From Vulcanisaeta sp. JCM 16161 (GTDB taxonomy: Archaea > Thermoproteota > Thermoprotei > Thermoproteales > Thermocladiaceae), in NCBI RefSeq assembly GCF_001316285.1, contig NZ_BBDO01000009.1:40052-104051 (forward strand): a stretch of DNA of 64,000 nt, in the 5' to 3' direction. How positions within the stretch are numbered: position 1 is the stretch's first letter; every line of letters begins with the position of its first letter. Shown in pieces: positions 10,061 to 18,205 of this stretch. The notes under the pieces were generated by a model. The model was not told where the DNA came from and made no database searches. It saw nothing but the letters and a program-made list of their open reading frames with translations. Both the position numbers and the translations under genes were made by a program.

Positions 10061-10815
10061 TTATCCAACAACGCTTTTATAATAATCGAAGGTTAATTCC
10101 TCATACCACTTAGGCACCTTGGGCTCGTAGAGTGAGAACTTAGCCAGTGGGTATGGGTGTATCCTCTTCACCGCATTTATGCCAGGTATTACCAGGTTTA
10201 GATACTTGGCAGGTATTACTATGCTGATCTCATGATTCTCGGTTCTCCCAAGTATTAACTCGCCAGTCCCTGGTATGTTTATCTGAACCCTACCATATTT
10301 ATGCGAATACGGTATTAATGTGCATGATGCCAGCCCAATATAGGTAATTTCGCTGGGCATTACACCATTCCAAATCAATGCCTTGGCAATGGTAGCTATT
10401 TGGCAGGTAAGCCGTAAATAACCACGACGTGTGGTTCAAAGTCTATTCTATCAAGTGGCGATATTAACACCAGCTCTGTCGAGCCTGGTTCGAGGAATCT
10501 CAAGTGAAGCGTATTAACTATTTTACTCATTGTCTCCTTATCGGACGTATGCCATTGCGGTATGTCCCTATCGATGTATTCCAGGGTTACCTTCGTTAAG
10601 CCAAGCGCCTCAGCGCCTATCATGCAGAAGGAGTCCTCAAGCCCAATCGCTAACTTCCATCCGTAGGTCCTCGCCATGTTTATGGCTTGGCAAAAGGCAA
10701 CTCTAATGCCGAGATCCTTATATGGTCTCTTAAAATCACCTATATCGCATTGCTCACCCCTACCGCAAAATTTGATGCCTATCGGCCATGTCATTAAGCC
10801 GAGAACTTCCCTCAA
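10061..10815 (-). CDS. DUF169-family protein (frame shifted near 10398)
   Basis: Two frames join into one DUF169 protein. The N-terminal part (10396-10815) has GIKFCGRGEQCDIG, VAFCQAINMARTYGW and AIGLEDSFCMIGAEALG. The C-terminal part (10061-10378) has ASCTLIPYSHKYGRVQINIPG and IVIPAKYLNLVIPGIN. Conserved cysteines suggest metal or Fe-S binding, but the biochemical role of DUF169 is unknown. The start is uncertain: the first in-frame start codon is a TTG at 10815, but coding-like sequence continues upstream to about 10850, where an ATG may be in frame after another small shift. Confidence 0.7.
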
Positions 10816-11060
10816 CTTAGTACCCTGCTGCCTAATCTCGTCAATTGACCCATGAACCTTTATGCAAAAACAGCCTTATAAATAATTATACCGTGCCGTT
10901 AAGTTAATGCGTAAATTTTTACCAATAAAATATGGCAATAATATGCCATTTATTATATGATTTACCTAATGGATTTCATAATATTTAACTTCTTATTCAG
11001 GAAGATACTTGTTATATTGACGAGCAAGTATTTAAACTTATTATAAGTATTGCGTGGTTG

Positions 11061-12440
11061 ATGATTCTCGACATCGCAAAATTACTCATTAGACTTAGGG
11101 CGTATTGGGCATCAATCAGGGGTCTCCGGGAATTCATTGATGATTACCCATTTGATGAAATAGCGCTTAAGGCGCTTAAGGGTCGTGATGCGATTTACCC
11201 ATTTGGCGAGATGGCGACCTACGGCTCCGCAGTGCTTGGCTCCGGAATTCATGATAAGAGGGGATTCCCAAGTTTAAGACCCTGGATAACTCAATAATAC
11301 TGCTACCGCCGGCCTTCACGCTAGGAGACTTGAGAAGATGGCTGAGCTTCTTCGGGAGCCCACGTTCATGGACGTGAACCTAGAGAGCTCATTAGGTGGT
11401 TTTAAGGTTTCCATGCCCATAGTGGTCGGTTCAATGGGCTCCACGGCAATAGCCAGTAAGTTTAGCCTTGACATAGCCAGGGCAGCGGCTAAGGCAGGCA
11501 TCGTCATGGGTATTGGCGAGAACGTAGCTACGGTAAGGGGTTACTCAAGGAGGTACACGAGGGGTCACCCAAGCTTTAAGGAGAGGTTGATGGCATACCT
11601 AACCAATGTTGATAAGTACGGTGGCGTAATTATTCAACAGAATGTGGAGGATGCATATGACGAACTTTGGAATAAGGTGTATAGTGATAAGGATGTTGAG
11701 CCGTACATTGAGGAGGGCCTTGTAGGTTTTGAGATTAAGATGGGGCAGGGGGCAAAGCCTGGACTTGGCGGTGTAATTAAGATCCCGAGGGAGGAGGCAA
11801 TTAGGCTTAAGGCTAAGTACCACTTTGAGATTGACCCTGAGAGGGTTAGGGACAAGTTCATAACTAGGTATTCGGTGCCTGGCACGTACACAGAGGACAT
11901 ACTTAGGGGCATGATTAGGTTCATGAAGACAGCATACCCAAGGGCAAGGATATGGATTAAGCTTGGCCCATACAGGGACGTGGATAGGGTGATTAGTATA
12001 GCCCATGAGGAGGGCGCCCACGCCGTGGTGATTGATGGTAAGGAGGGTGGCACTGGAATGGCGCCTTCAGTCGCCATGAAGGACCTTGGTTACCCAACAA
12101 TAGTCGCCCTCAAGAAGATTCATGATGCCAGGAAATTAGGCATAGTGGACACATCCCTACTACTCGCGGGTAGGCTCTATAATGCTCCCACGTGGTTAAG
12201 GCCATGGCCCTAGGAGCCAGCGGCGCCTACATGGCTAGGCCATTCCTAATAGCGGCGATGGTTAAGGGCGAGAGGGGCGTCCTGAACTACATAGAGGCTG
12301 TCAAGGAGGAAATGCAAATGCTTGTGTCCGCCTTGGGTAAGTATGACATTAGGGAGGTCAATACGGAGGACGTCGCCGCCATCGATAGAGATACAGCCGA
12401 GATGTTTGGGATACCATACGTCTACTCACCAACGTTTTAA
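11061..12440 (+). CDS. Glutamate synthase-like FMN-binding protein (frame shifted)
   Basis: A stand-alone FMN-binding glutamate synthase (GltB central domain) homologue. Diagnostic sequences are VGFEIKMGQGAKPGLGG (the K-x-GQGAKPGxGG signature), VSMPIVVGSMGSTAI, VVIDGKEGGTGMAPSV and, after a shift near 12190, HVVKAMALGASGAYMARPF. It has no N-terminal glutaminase domain, and I see no CX5CX4C Fe-S motif. Frame changes occur at about 11270-11335 and 12190. Predicted length is about 460 aa, as in the archaeal single-domain group, whose amination partner is often unclear. ATG 11061 is preferred over TTG 11058. The upstream AT-rich DNA (10870-11050) probably holds the promoter. Confidence 0.8.
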
Positions 12441-12478
12441 ATAGTCTAATTTAATAACTGGTTCTTTCTAACGTTATC

Positions 12479-13354
12479 GTGAACCTGAGGGCATTTATCA
12501 AGCTTTCTAGGATTGAGCACGGAATACTAACCAGCCTAATAGTCATTGCATCCTACGTCATATCTGGCGGTAGGAGCATCACCGCCATGGCGCTCCTCTT
12601 CCTATCATCATTACTTACGGAAATATTCCTCTTCGCCACTAACGATATTTACAATATTGAGGAGGACAGGATTAATAGGCCGGATGCGCCCCTCGTGCGT
12701 GGTGAGGTCTCGACTAGTGAGGCTTGGGCATTATCATTATTATCCGTGGTTATTGCCGTGTTGCTGAACGTGCTTGGTATTGTCATGGGATATTTAATGG
12801 CTTGGAGCATTGTGATACTAATAATGGCTATAGCACTTGGTTTCTCCTATAATTATAGGTTGAAAAGGACTGTAATTGTGAATAACGTCCTTGTGGCGGT
12901 GACATCATCATTAACATTCCTATACGGACTATACGCCATCTCATCCACAACGCCAACCCTCAACTTGCCCTATCTATTATTTACCGTTTCCTTCCTATCC
13001 ACGATGGGTAGGGAGTTGGTTAAGGGCGCGATTGACGTCGCGGGTGATGTGAAGGCAGGTGTTAAAACTGTTGCTAATACCTACGGTATTAAAACTGCGA
13101 TAAAACTTGCCGTAATGTTTACATTGATTGCAGTTCTCATATCGCCATTGATAATAGTTTATGCGCTTCAGAACCTTTATGGATTAGTTCTATCGGTGGG
13201 CGTTTTAATAACCGATGTGGTGCTCACGTATATATCAATAGTGCTTCTTAGGAATATTGATTACATGGGGAGGTTCAGGGTATTGTCCCTTATCGCCATG
13301 TCCATTACGATAATTGCCTATTTATTGCTTGCATTATTAATAATGGTTCATTAA
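12479..13354 (+). CDS. UbiA-family prenyltransferase (possible DGGGP synthase)
   Basis: A 291-aa intact integral membrane protein with about eight to nine transmembrane helices. It has both UbiA metal/prenyl-diphosphate motifs: NDIYNIEEDRINRPDAPL (about 56-73, NDxxDxxxD-like) and a second Asp-rich loop AIDVAGDVKAGVKTVA (about 184-199). In archaea this family includes (S)-2,3-di-O-geranylgeranylglyceryl phosphate synthase, which adds the second isoprenoid chain to archaeal lipids. The CDP-archaeol synthase gene 0.3 kb away supports that role. Quinone prenylation is the alternative. Starts with GTG 12479. Its stop shares TTAA with the convergent atpF. Confidence 0.8.
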   Translation: MNLRAFIKLSRIEHGILTSLIVIASYVISGGRSITAMALLFLSSLLTEIFLFATNDIYNIEEDRINRPDAPLVRGEVSTSEAWALSLLSVVIAVLLNVLGIVMGYLMAWSIVILIMAIALGFSYNYRLKRTVIVNNVLVAVTSSLTFLYGLYAISSTTPTLNLPYLLFTVSFLSTMGRELVKGAIDVAGDVKAGVKTVANTYGIKTAIKLAVMFTLIAVLISPLIIVYALQNLYGLVLSVGVLITDVVLTYISIVLLRNIDYMGRFRVLSLIAMSITIIAYLLLALLIMVH

Positions 13355-13650
13355 ATACCAAGGACGCTTCGGAGAATTGCTAGGTAATTAACCTCCTTAA
13401 ACTTCATTTCCTTAAGTGATGGTATTTCAATGAGCATGGGCTTCCTCATCTTCATCCTCATCTTCTCAAAGTCCTCCCTAACCCTATCCACTAAATTGCT
13501 CGTTATTAGTATGGCGCCAACGCCCTCCTCAATACTTAACTCCTTAATTATTGATAATACATTCTCACTCTCACTAACTACCCTACCCTCAAACCCAAGC
13601 AACTTAAACGTGTAAACCGTATGCTCATCCCCAAGCACTATTGCACGCAC
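13351..13650 (-). CDS. atpF: V/A-type ATP synthase subunit F
   Basis: A 99-aa small subunit of the A-type H+/Na+ ATP synthase central stalk. It begins with the Rossmann-like pattern IVLGDEHTVYTFKLLGFEG and continues with VGAILITSNLVDRVREDFEKM and MLIEIPSLKE, as in NtpG/AtpF proteins. The gene is complete. It is 4.5 kb from atpE and atpA, on the opposite strand, and grouped with lipid genes rather than other ATPase subunits. Start ATG 13650. The stop interlocks with the UbiA gene stop. Confidence 0.85.
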   Translation of the reverse strand: MRAIVLGDEHTVYTFKLLGFEGRVVSESENVLSIIKELSIEEGVGAILITSNLVDRVREDFEKMRMKMRKPMLIEIPSLKEMKFKEVNYLAILRSVLGI

Positions 13651-13693
13651 GTTCCCTAATCACTATAATAAATTTATAAAGTTAATTACATAA

Positions 13694-14232
13694 TCACCAC
13701 GGCTCCCTCTTAAGCCCGAGTAGGTAGGCTATGGTGTTCGTGGCCAGGTGTATCGGTGGCGTTATTATTACTGCAATCACCACGTAAATCGCCCTTAAGA
13801 CACTCGGTTGAATGAGCCACAACGCCAGCAATGCCGCTAGTAAGAAGTCGAGCTGGTCAAGTAATGGCGCCGGCGCTCCACGGGGCAAACCAAGCCTCCT
13901 CTTGATGAACGCCCCGAGCAGGTCACCCAACAACGCCGCAACGCACATCGCAAACACGGCCAATGGATTTGGTAGCTCTGAGGCTATGTTTACGGCCTTA
14001 GACACGATAATGTATGTTAGCTCACCAATCACGAAACCAACCAGGAGACCCGTAATGAAGCCTCATACGTCTTACCATCACCAAATAGTCGCTTCCCATC
14101 AATGAAATTCCTACCAAAATCAATGGGCGTTCTACGCCTAAACACCTTACTGGCCACAACGGGTGTTGCGTTGGTGACGTATGGGGGCCAAATAATTAGT
14201 AACGTGATTATAAAATCCCAAAGCAAACCCAC
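13694..14232 (-). CDS. carS: CDP-archaeol synthase CarS (frame shifted near 14045)
   Basis: CarS condenses unsaturated archaetidic acid with CTP to give CDP-archaeol, the central intermediate of archaeal phospholipids. The N-terminal frame (14029-14232) has the family motif IDGKRLFGDGKTYEG. The second frame (13694-14032) has LLGDLLGAFIKRRLGLPRGA and PLLDQLDFL, plus several transmembrane helices. Joined length is about 178 aa, which fits. The frame change lies near 14045. Together with the UbiA-type prenyltransferase it forms a lipid-synthesis neighbourhood. Confidence 0.9.
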
Positions 14233-14238
14233 GCGTAA

Positions 14239-14631
14239 TCACTCGAGGCTATGCCTCTTAATTAAATGCGTAATTGCTGAATTCCTCGTTATGAATTCCT
14301 GACCGCACACTAGGCAGTAATAAACATCCATCCCATTACGCCTAACAGAAACTATTAAGTGCTCCTTCATGTGCCTGAGGAATGCCCCCTCTCCATTCAA
14401 TTTCGCGCCACATATATCGCACGTTATTGTCTTACCGCCAACCCTGCCATGCTTGCGCATGTGGGTGACGAAGGAGTTAGCGTCAACCTCGGCACCGCAC
14501 TTTGGGCACCTCAGCTTTGGCCTCGGTACGGCCTTGGTTATTGCGTCAACTACCTTATTAACATCCTCACCCATGTAATCACATAGTGGGCAGACAACCA
14601 CCTTAGTCAATGCCTTGGCTACAGCGCCCAT
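14239..14631 (-). CDS. Multi-zinc-finger protein (C2H2-like)
   Basis: A 130-residue protein with four Cys pairs: VCPLCDYMG (residues 13-21), RCPKCGAEVDANSFVTHMRKH (about 41-61), TCDICGAKLNGEGAFLRHMKEH (about 69-90) and YCLVCGQEFITRNSAITHLIKRH (about 105-127). The last three have classical C2H2 spacing (C-x2-C-x12-H-x3-4-H). Such tandem fingers suggest nucleic-acid binding, perhaps a transcription factor. It lies 6 bp downstream of the carS start on the same strand, so it is probably first in an operon with carS. Targets are unknown. Confidence 0.8.
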   Translation of the reverse strand: MGAVAKALTKVVVCPLCDYMGEDVNKVVDAITKAVPRPKLRCPKCGAEVDANSFVTHMRKHGRVGGKTITCDICGAKLNGEGAFLRHMKEHLIVSVRRNGMDVYYCLVCGQEFITRNSAITHLIKRHSLE

Positions 14632-14686
14632 AGTCGTGAGAACCCTAACCCTCTTACTTTTTAAGTTCTAACACCCAACTCAGGTA

Positions 14687-15232
14687 GTGAGTAGGGTCGT
14701 AGGCCTGGCAATGCCAAGGTGGGACTTGGGCATGGTGGGTTATGTGGCGGGCTCATCGAGTGAAATTGACCATGCATACTCCGAGTTATTCCTACGTTGC
14801 TACCCAACCACGGTGGACATGACCAGGGAAATGGAGGGTAAGGTCTCCTGCATAATCAATGTAATTAAGAGGGGGTTGTCGATAAGTAGTGCCGTGTTTC
14901 TACTTGATCCCTACGGTATTGCCAATGACGTGGGTACTAGGTATGGTATTAAGAGGGAGCTCATACTTGATGGTGTGTATTCATGGTTCATTAATTACCT
15001 AAGGAGTAATGGCTTTATCGGCGATGTCGATGCTATAGAGCTTGATCAGGAATTATCAATACTAATGCCTAGGATTAAAGCCAGGGTGGGCGGTAAAGCC
15101 AGCATGGTTGCCGGCGTCATGGCGACGATAATGGCTGTTAGGGGGATTAGGGTTAGTGAGTTGCCCATTAGGGTTGTTGATGTTCGTAAAGACGCCATTA
15201 ACTACATAATGAGGGCAATCTCAAGCCATTAA
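14687..15232 (+). CDS. Hypothetical protein, about 181 aa
   Basis: An intact ORF with typical codon use and a GTG start, but I do not recognise a family. The protein is soluble and mixed alpha/beta; there is no signal peptide or transmembrane segment. Visible features are an N-terminal VVGLAMPRWDLGMVGYVAGSS, an Asp/Glu-rich middle (IGDVDAIELDQELS) and a small-residue segment GGKASMVAGVMATIMAV (about 140-156). It is divergent from the zinc-finger gene, with 55 bp between starts, so they could share a regulatory region. Confidence 0.6.
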   Translation: MSRVVGLAMPRWDLGMVGYVAGSSSEIDHAYSELFLRCYPTTVDMTREMEGKVSCIINVIKRGLSISSAVFLLDPYGIANDVGTRYGIKRELILDGVYSWFINYLRSNGFIGDVDAIELDQELSILMPRIKARVGGKASMVAGVMATIMAVRGIRVSELPIRVVDVRKDAINYIMRAISSH

Positions 15233-15368
15233 TCAGCATTTCCGGCGATCAATCATTCATCAGGCAAATGCCTCCTCATCACTGTAGTACTGATGCCATT
15301 AAGTGATTTATAAGGTCTTTGTGGTATTAGGGTGATCCTTAAATACAGCCTTATTAATTACCTAAGCT

Positions 15369-15881
15369 ATGGTAGGGGGTACACCGATTAAAGAGAGCGA
15401 TATTAAGAACTACCCGCATGAGGAGTGGACTAGGTCATTTCAATACAACGTAACCGCCGGTACTGCCTATTCAAGGTTTCTTGAGGGTTTAAGGAATGGT
15501 AAGATTTACGGCACATACTGCGGCAAGTGCGGTCACGTGTTCGTACCACCAAAGATGTACTGCCCATACTGCTTCAAACCCGTGGATGGCTGGGTTGAGG
15601 TTAAGGATGAGGGAACCGTAATCACCGCCGTGGTAAGCTACATAAGCAGTACGAGGGAGCCGCTTAAGGAGCCCAGGGTTGTTGGTGTGATTAAGCTTGA
15701 CGTACCAGGTAGGGAATTCAGCGAGCATAGATTCCCTGGAATAATGCACTACCTATGTGTTGATCCCGAGGATGTTAAGTCAATGAAGGTATTTGGGATG
15801 AGGGTTAGAGCTCGGTGGAAGCCTGCCGATCAAAGGACTGGCTCTGTCCTCGATATTGAGTGCTTCGAGCCTGTGAGGTGA
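15369..15881 (+). CDS. DUF35 Zn-ribbon/OB-fold protein (first of tandem pair)
   Basis: A 170-aa DUF35 protein. It has an N-terminal helical part, then a rubredoxin-like zinc ribbon with YCGKCGHVFVPPKMYCPYC (two CxxC pairs, about residues 55-73), then an OB-fold (VKDEGTVITAVVSYISS, VVGVIKLDV, MRVRARWKP). In archaea this family (ChsH2-like) scaffolds thiolase and HMG-CoA synthase and bridges acyl-CoA transfer. No thiolase or HMG-CoA synthase gene is in this window. Its stop overlaps the start of the second DUF35 gene (TGATG), suggesting translational coupling and a heteromeric product. Confidence 0.85.
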   Translation: MVGGTPIKESDIKNYPHEEWTRSFQYNVTAGTAYSRFLEGLRNGKIYGTYCGKCGHVFVPPKMYCPYCFKPVDGWVEVKDEGTVITAVVSYISSTREPLKEPRVVGVIKLDVPGREFSEHRFPGIMHYLCVDPEDVKSMKVFGMRVRARWKPADQRTGSVLDIECFEPVR

Positions 15882-16353
15882 TGGGCATGTCCTTCGAGAA
15901 GATAAACGTGAATAGGGATGTTAGGCATTGGCTCCACACAATTGAGCAGGGATATAGGTATACGGCTGGTCCGGTAGGTACGAAGTTCCTGGAGGGCCTT
16001 AGGGCCGGTAAATTACTGGCCGGTAAATGCCCGGTTTGTGGTAGGTTATTAATGCCTCCAAAGGCCTTTTGCAATATGACTTTGCGGAGATTAAGGAGTT
16101 AGTGGAGATTGCGCCAGTGGGTGTTGTTAGGACTTATACCGTGGTTTATGAGGATTCATATGGCAATAAATTGCCTAAGCCCGTGATCATAGGCTTCATA
16201 GAGTTTCCAGGGGTTACGGGTGGTCTCGTTCACTACATAATTAATGTCGAACCGAACAACGTTAGGGTAGGGCTTAAGGTAAGGCCCGTGTTTAAGCCTG
16301 AGAATGAGAGGAGGGGTTCCATAACGGACATCGTTGGTTTTGAACCTGTTTAA
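15881..16353 (+). CDS. DUF35 Zn-ribbon/OB-fold protein (second of pair, frame shifted near 16072)
   Basis: This is a paralogue of the preceding gene, starting at ATG 15881. Shared landmarks are YRYTAGPVGTKFLEGLRAGK, KCPVCGRLLMPPKAFC, VEIAPVGVVRTYTVV, LVHYIINVEP and VGLKVRPVFKPENERRGS. A lost base near 16072 splits the frame, and the repaired zinc ribbon reads FCEYDF. The fourth zinc ligand, CxxC in its partner, therefore appears to be Asp or is obscured by the error. It probably acts with the first DUF35 protein in acyl-CoA metabolism. It precedes uS3 by 52 bp, which includes uS3's own promoter. Confidence 0.8.
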
Positions 16354-16372
16354 GTGTGTAAATGACAAAAAT

Positions 16373-16380
16373 CTTAAATA
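16373..16380 (+). promoter_or_regulatory. TATA box of uS3 operon (leaderless)
   Basis: CTTAAATA is centred about 29 nt upstream of the uS3 ATG at 16406, the spacing expected for a crenarchaeal leaderless transcript. No Shine-Dalgarno sequence precedes the ATG. It would drive uS3 and the genes behind it. Confidence 0.5.
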
Positions 16381-16405
16381 GGTATAGGGTTGTTGGTTTA
16401 CCTGA

Positions 16406-17090
16406 ATGAGTCAAGCGCAGAGGAGGATTCCCGTATATAAGAAGATACTTCAGGATAAGATTAAGGAGTGGATGATTAAGGAATTCCTAAACTATAGACT
16501 GGCTAAGCAGGGCTACGTTGACTCGGACGTTCTCAAGACACCACTTGGCACTAGGATAATCATCTACGCCGAGAGGCCAAATAGGATAATTGGTAGGAAG
16601 GGCGTCATTGTTAAGGAATTAACCGACCTACTTAGTAAGAAGCTTGAGGTTGAGAACCCAATAATTGACGTGACGCCAATACAGAACCCAGAGCTTAATC
16701 CAAGATCATTGCCAATAGGATTGCCTGGGCAATGACTAAGGGCGTTAAATTTAGGAGGCTGGTATGATAGCCATTAGGCAGATAATGGATGGTGGCGCAA
16801 AGGGCGCTGAGGTTACCATTAGCGGTAAGTTGACGAGTGAGAGGTCGAGGTTTGAGAAGTATGTTTATGGTGTTATTTATAAGAATGGTTATGACTCAAG
16901 GACTAAGGTCCAGAGGTTTGTGGGTCAGGTACTACTGAAGCCTGGCCTCTATGGTATTGAGGTTAGGATAACACCGCCGATTAGGTTCAGTGATGAGTTC
17001 CAGATAAAACCACCAAGCAGGGAGGTCACTGCTGAGGCCCAGGCACAGCAGGTACAGGGTGGTGAGGGTGGCGAGCAGGCAGAGGCTTAA
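16406..17090 (+). CDS. rps3: Small ribosomal subunit protein uS3 (two frame shifts)
   Basis: Ribosomal protein uS3 sits at the mRNA entry channel. The N-terminal part has the KH domain: RIIIYAERPNRIIGRKGVIVKEL (GRKG loop) and NPIIDVTPIQNPELNP. Shifts near 16703 and 16758 interrupt the sequence IIANRIAWAMTKGVKFRRAG. It then continues with MIAIRQIMDGGAKGAEVTISGKL and YGIEVRITPP, followed by a Glu/Gln/Gly-rich tail. Repaired length is about 229 aa. uL22 and the rest of the S10 cluster are not upstream; the gene begins a run with uL29, rnp1 and ATPase genes. Such an essential gene cannot be broken, so this supports sequence error. Confidence 0.95.
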
Positions 17091-17108
17091 TGCGAAGACA
17101 TTAGGAAC

Positions 17109-17292
17109 ATGAAACCTGAGGATAGGGCAAAGCTACTCAATGACTTAAGGAATGAACTACTTAAGTTACAGACACAGAGGGAGCGTGGTACGCTGGATAA
17201 CCCTGGCAGGTTAGGGCGATTAGGAGGGCCATTGCAGGATATTAACGATAATGAATGAGGAGGCTAGGAAGACCGTTAAGGCAGGTAGATGA
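17109..17292 (+). CDS. rpl29: Large ribosomal subunit protein uL29 (two frame shifts)
   Basis: uL29 lines the polypeptide exit tunnel. From ATG 17109 the sequence is KPEDRAKLLNDLRNELLKLQTQRERGT, the typical uL29 helical hairpin. Two single-base losses (near 17213 and 17236) hide the rest, which repairs to RAIRRAIARILTIMNEEARK. Real translation may start a little upstream, at the ATG at 17089 that overlaps the uS3 stop, where EDIRNM appears in another frame. Too short and broken to show as a single open frame. Its TGA overlaps the rnp1 ATG. Confidence 0.8.
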
Positions 17293-17543
17293 GCAAGCCA
17301 TTATTATTTAAGTTCATAGAGACTGTTAATTGTAGGAATGATTCCTTAAATGGCATTAGTGGCATAGTCATTGATGAGACGGCGAAGACCATTAAGGTGT
17401 TGACATTAACGGGTTCCATTAAGGTGGTTATTAAGGAGGATTGCTGGTTTTATGTAGACATTAATAATTGCACGTACTTGGTTAATGGGCGTAGGCTTAT
17501 TCTTAAGGGAGGGAAAGGAAAATTTTTTAAATTCGTAAAATAA
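17289..17543 (+). CDS. rnp1: RNase P protein component 1 (Rpp29/Pop4)
   Basis: An 84-aa protein matching archaeal Rpp29, which binds the RNase P RNA and helps 5' processing of tRNA. It has the Sm-like core NDSLNGISGIVIDETAKTIKVL followed by a basic C terminus NGRRLILKGGKGKFFKF. The position after uL29 is conserved in many archaea, where rnp1 lies inside the ribosomal protein operon. Start ATG 17289 overlaps the uL29 stop (ATGA), so it is likely translationally coupled. Confidence 0.85.
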   Translation: MSKPLLFKFIETVNCRNDSLNGISGIVIDETAKTIKVLTLTGSIKVVIKEDCWFYVDINNCTYLVNGRRLILKGGKGKFFKFVK

Positions 17544-17552
17544 CCTTGCCAC

Positions 17553-18149
17553 GTGTCTGAGCAGGAACTCACTGAGCGATTAATTAACGGTATCATAGCA
17601 CGACTTCAGAATGAAATTAATGAGTGGAGTAACAACGTTAGGTTAAGGGCTGAGGCTGAGCTTCTTGATAGCGTTAAGGCAGTCCTTGATAAGTACTCAA
17701 GTACTCTTGAGAATATTGATAAGGAATTGAATATGGAGAGGGAGTACAGGCTTTATGATGAGATGATGAAGGAGAAGAGGGAAAAACTAAGCATACTTGA
17801 GGAGGCGTATGCAGAGGTTGTTAATAGGATTAGGGATAGGATTAAGTCCATGAGGGGTACCGATGATTATAAGAAGTACCTTAAGAATTCGATGCTGTGG
17901 GCATTATCAATAATAGGTTCCCAGGATGTGGTAATAACGACAAGCGAGTCCGACGTAGGTATCATTAGGGAATTGGTATCGGAGCTCGGACTTAGTGCAA
18001 CTATAAATACGACAAGTGAGGAATTACTTGGCGTCATAGTTTCTTCCCAGGACGGCTCAGTTAGGGTCGACGCAACATTGGATTCGAGACTTAAGCTTAT
18101 GGAACATCAAATAAAGACATTACTGGCACACCTCGCCTTATCCGGGTGA
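17553..18149 (+). CDS. atpE: V/A-type ATP synthase subunit E
   Basis: A 198-aa peripheral-stalk subunit of the A-type ATP synthase. It has a long N-terminal coiled coil (about 10-95) rich in Glu, Arg and Lys with the pattern LTERLINGIIARLQNEIN, then a globular C-terminal domain (about 100-198; WALSIIGSQDVVITTSESD, LLGVIVSSQDGSVRVDATL, RLKLMEHQIKTLLAHLA). Complete, with a GTG start at 17553, 10 bp after rnp1. It is followed by atpA, so the stalk subunit and catalytic subunit are encoded together. Confidence 0.9.
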   Translation: MSEQELTERLINGIIARLQNEINEWSNNVRLRAEAELLDSVKAVLDKYSSTLENIDKELNMEREYRLYDEMMKEKREKLSILEEAYAEVVNRIRDRIKSMRGTDDYKKYLKNSMLWALSIIGSQDVVITTSESDVGIIRELVSELGLSATINTTSEELLGVIVSSQDGSVRVDATLDSRLKLMEHQIKTLLAHLALSG

Positions 18150-18205
18150 GGTTATTGCTAACATGTAGAATTAATTTTTTTAAATATGTAGAGTTTTAAT
18201 GCATC

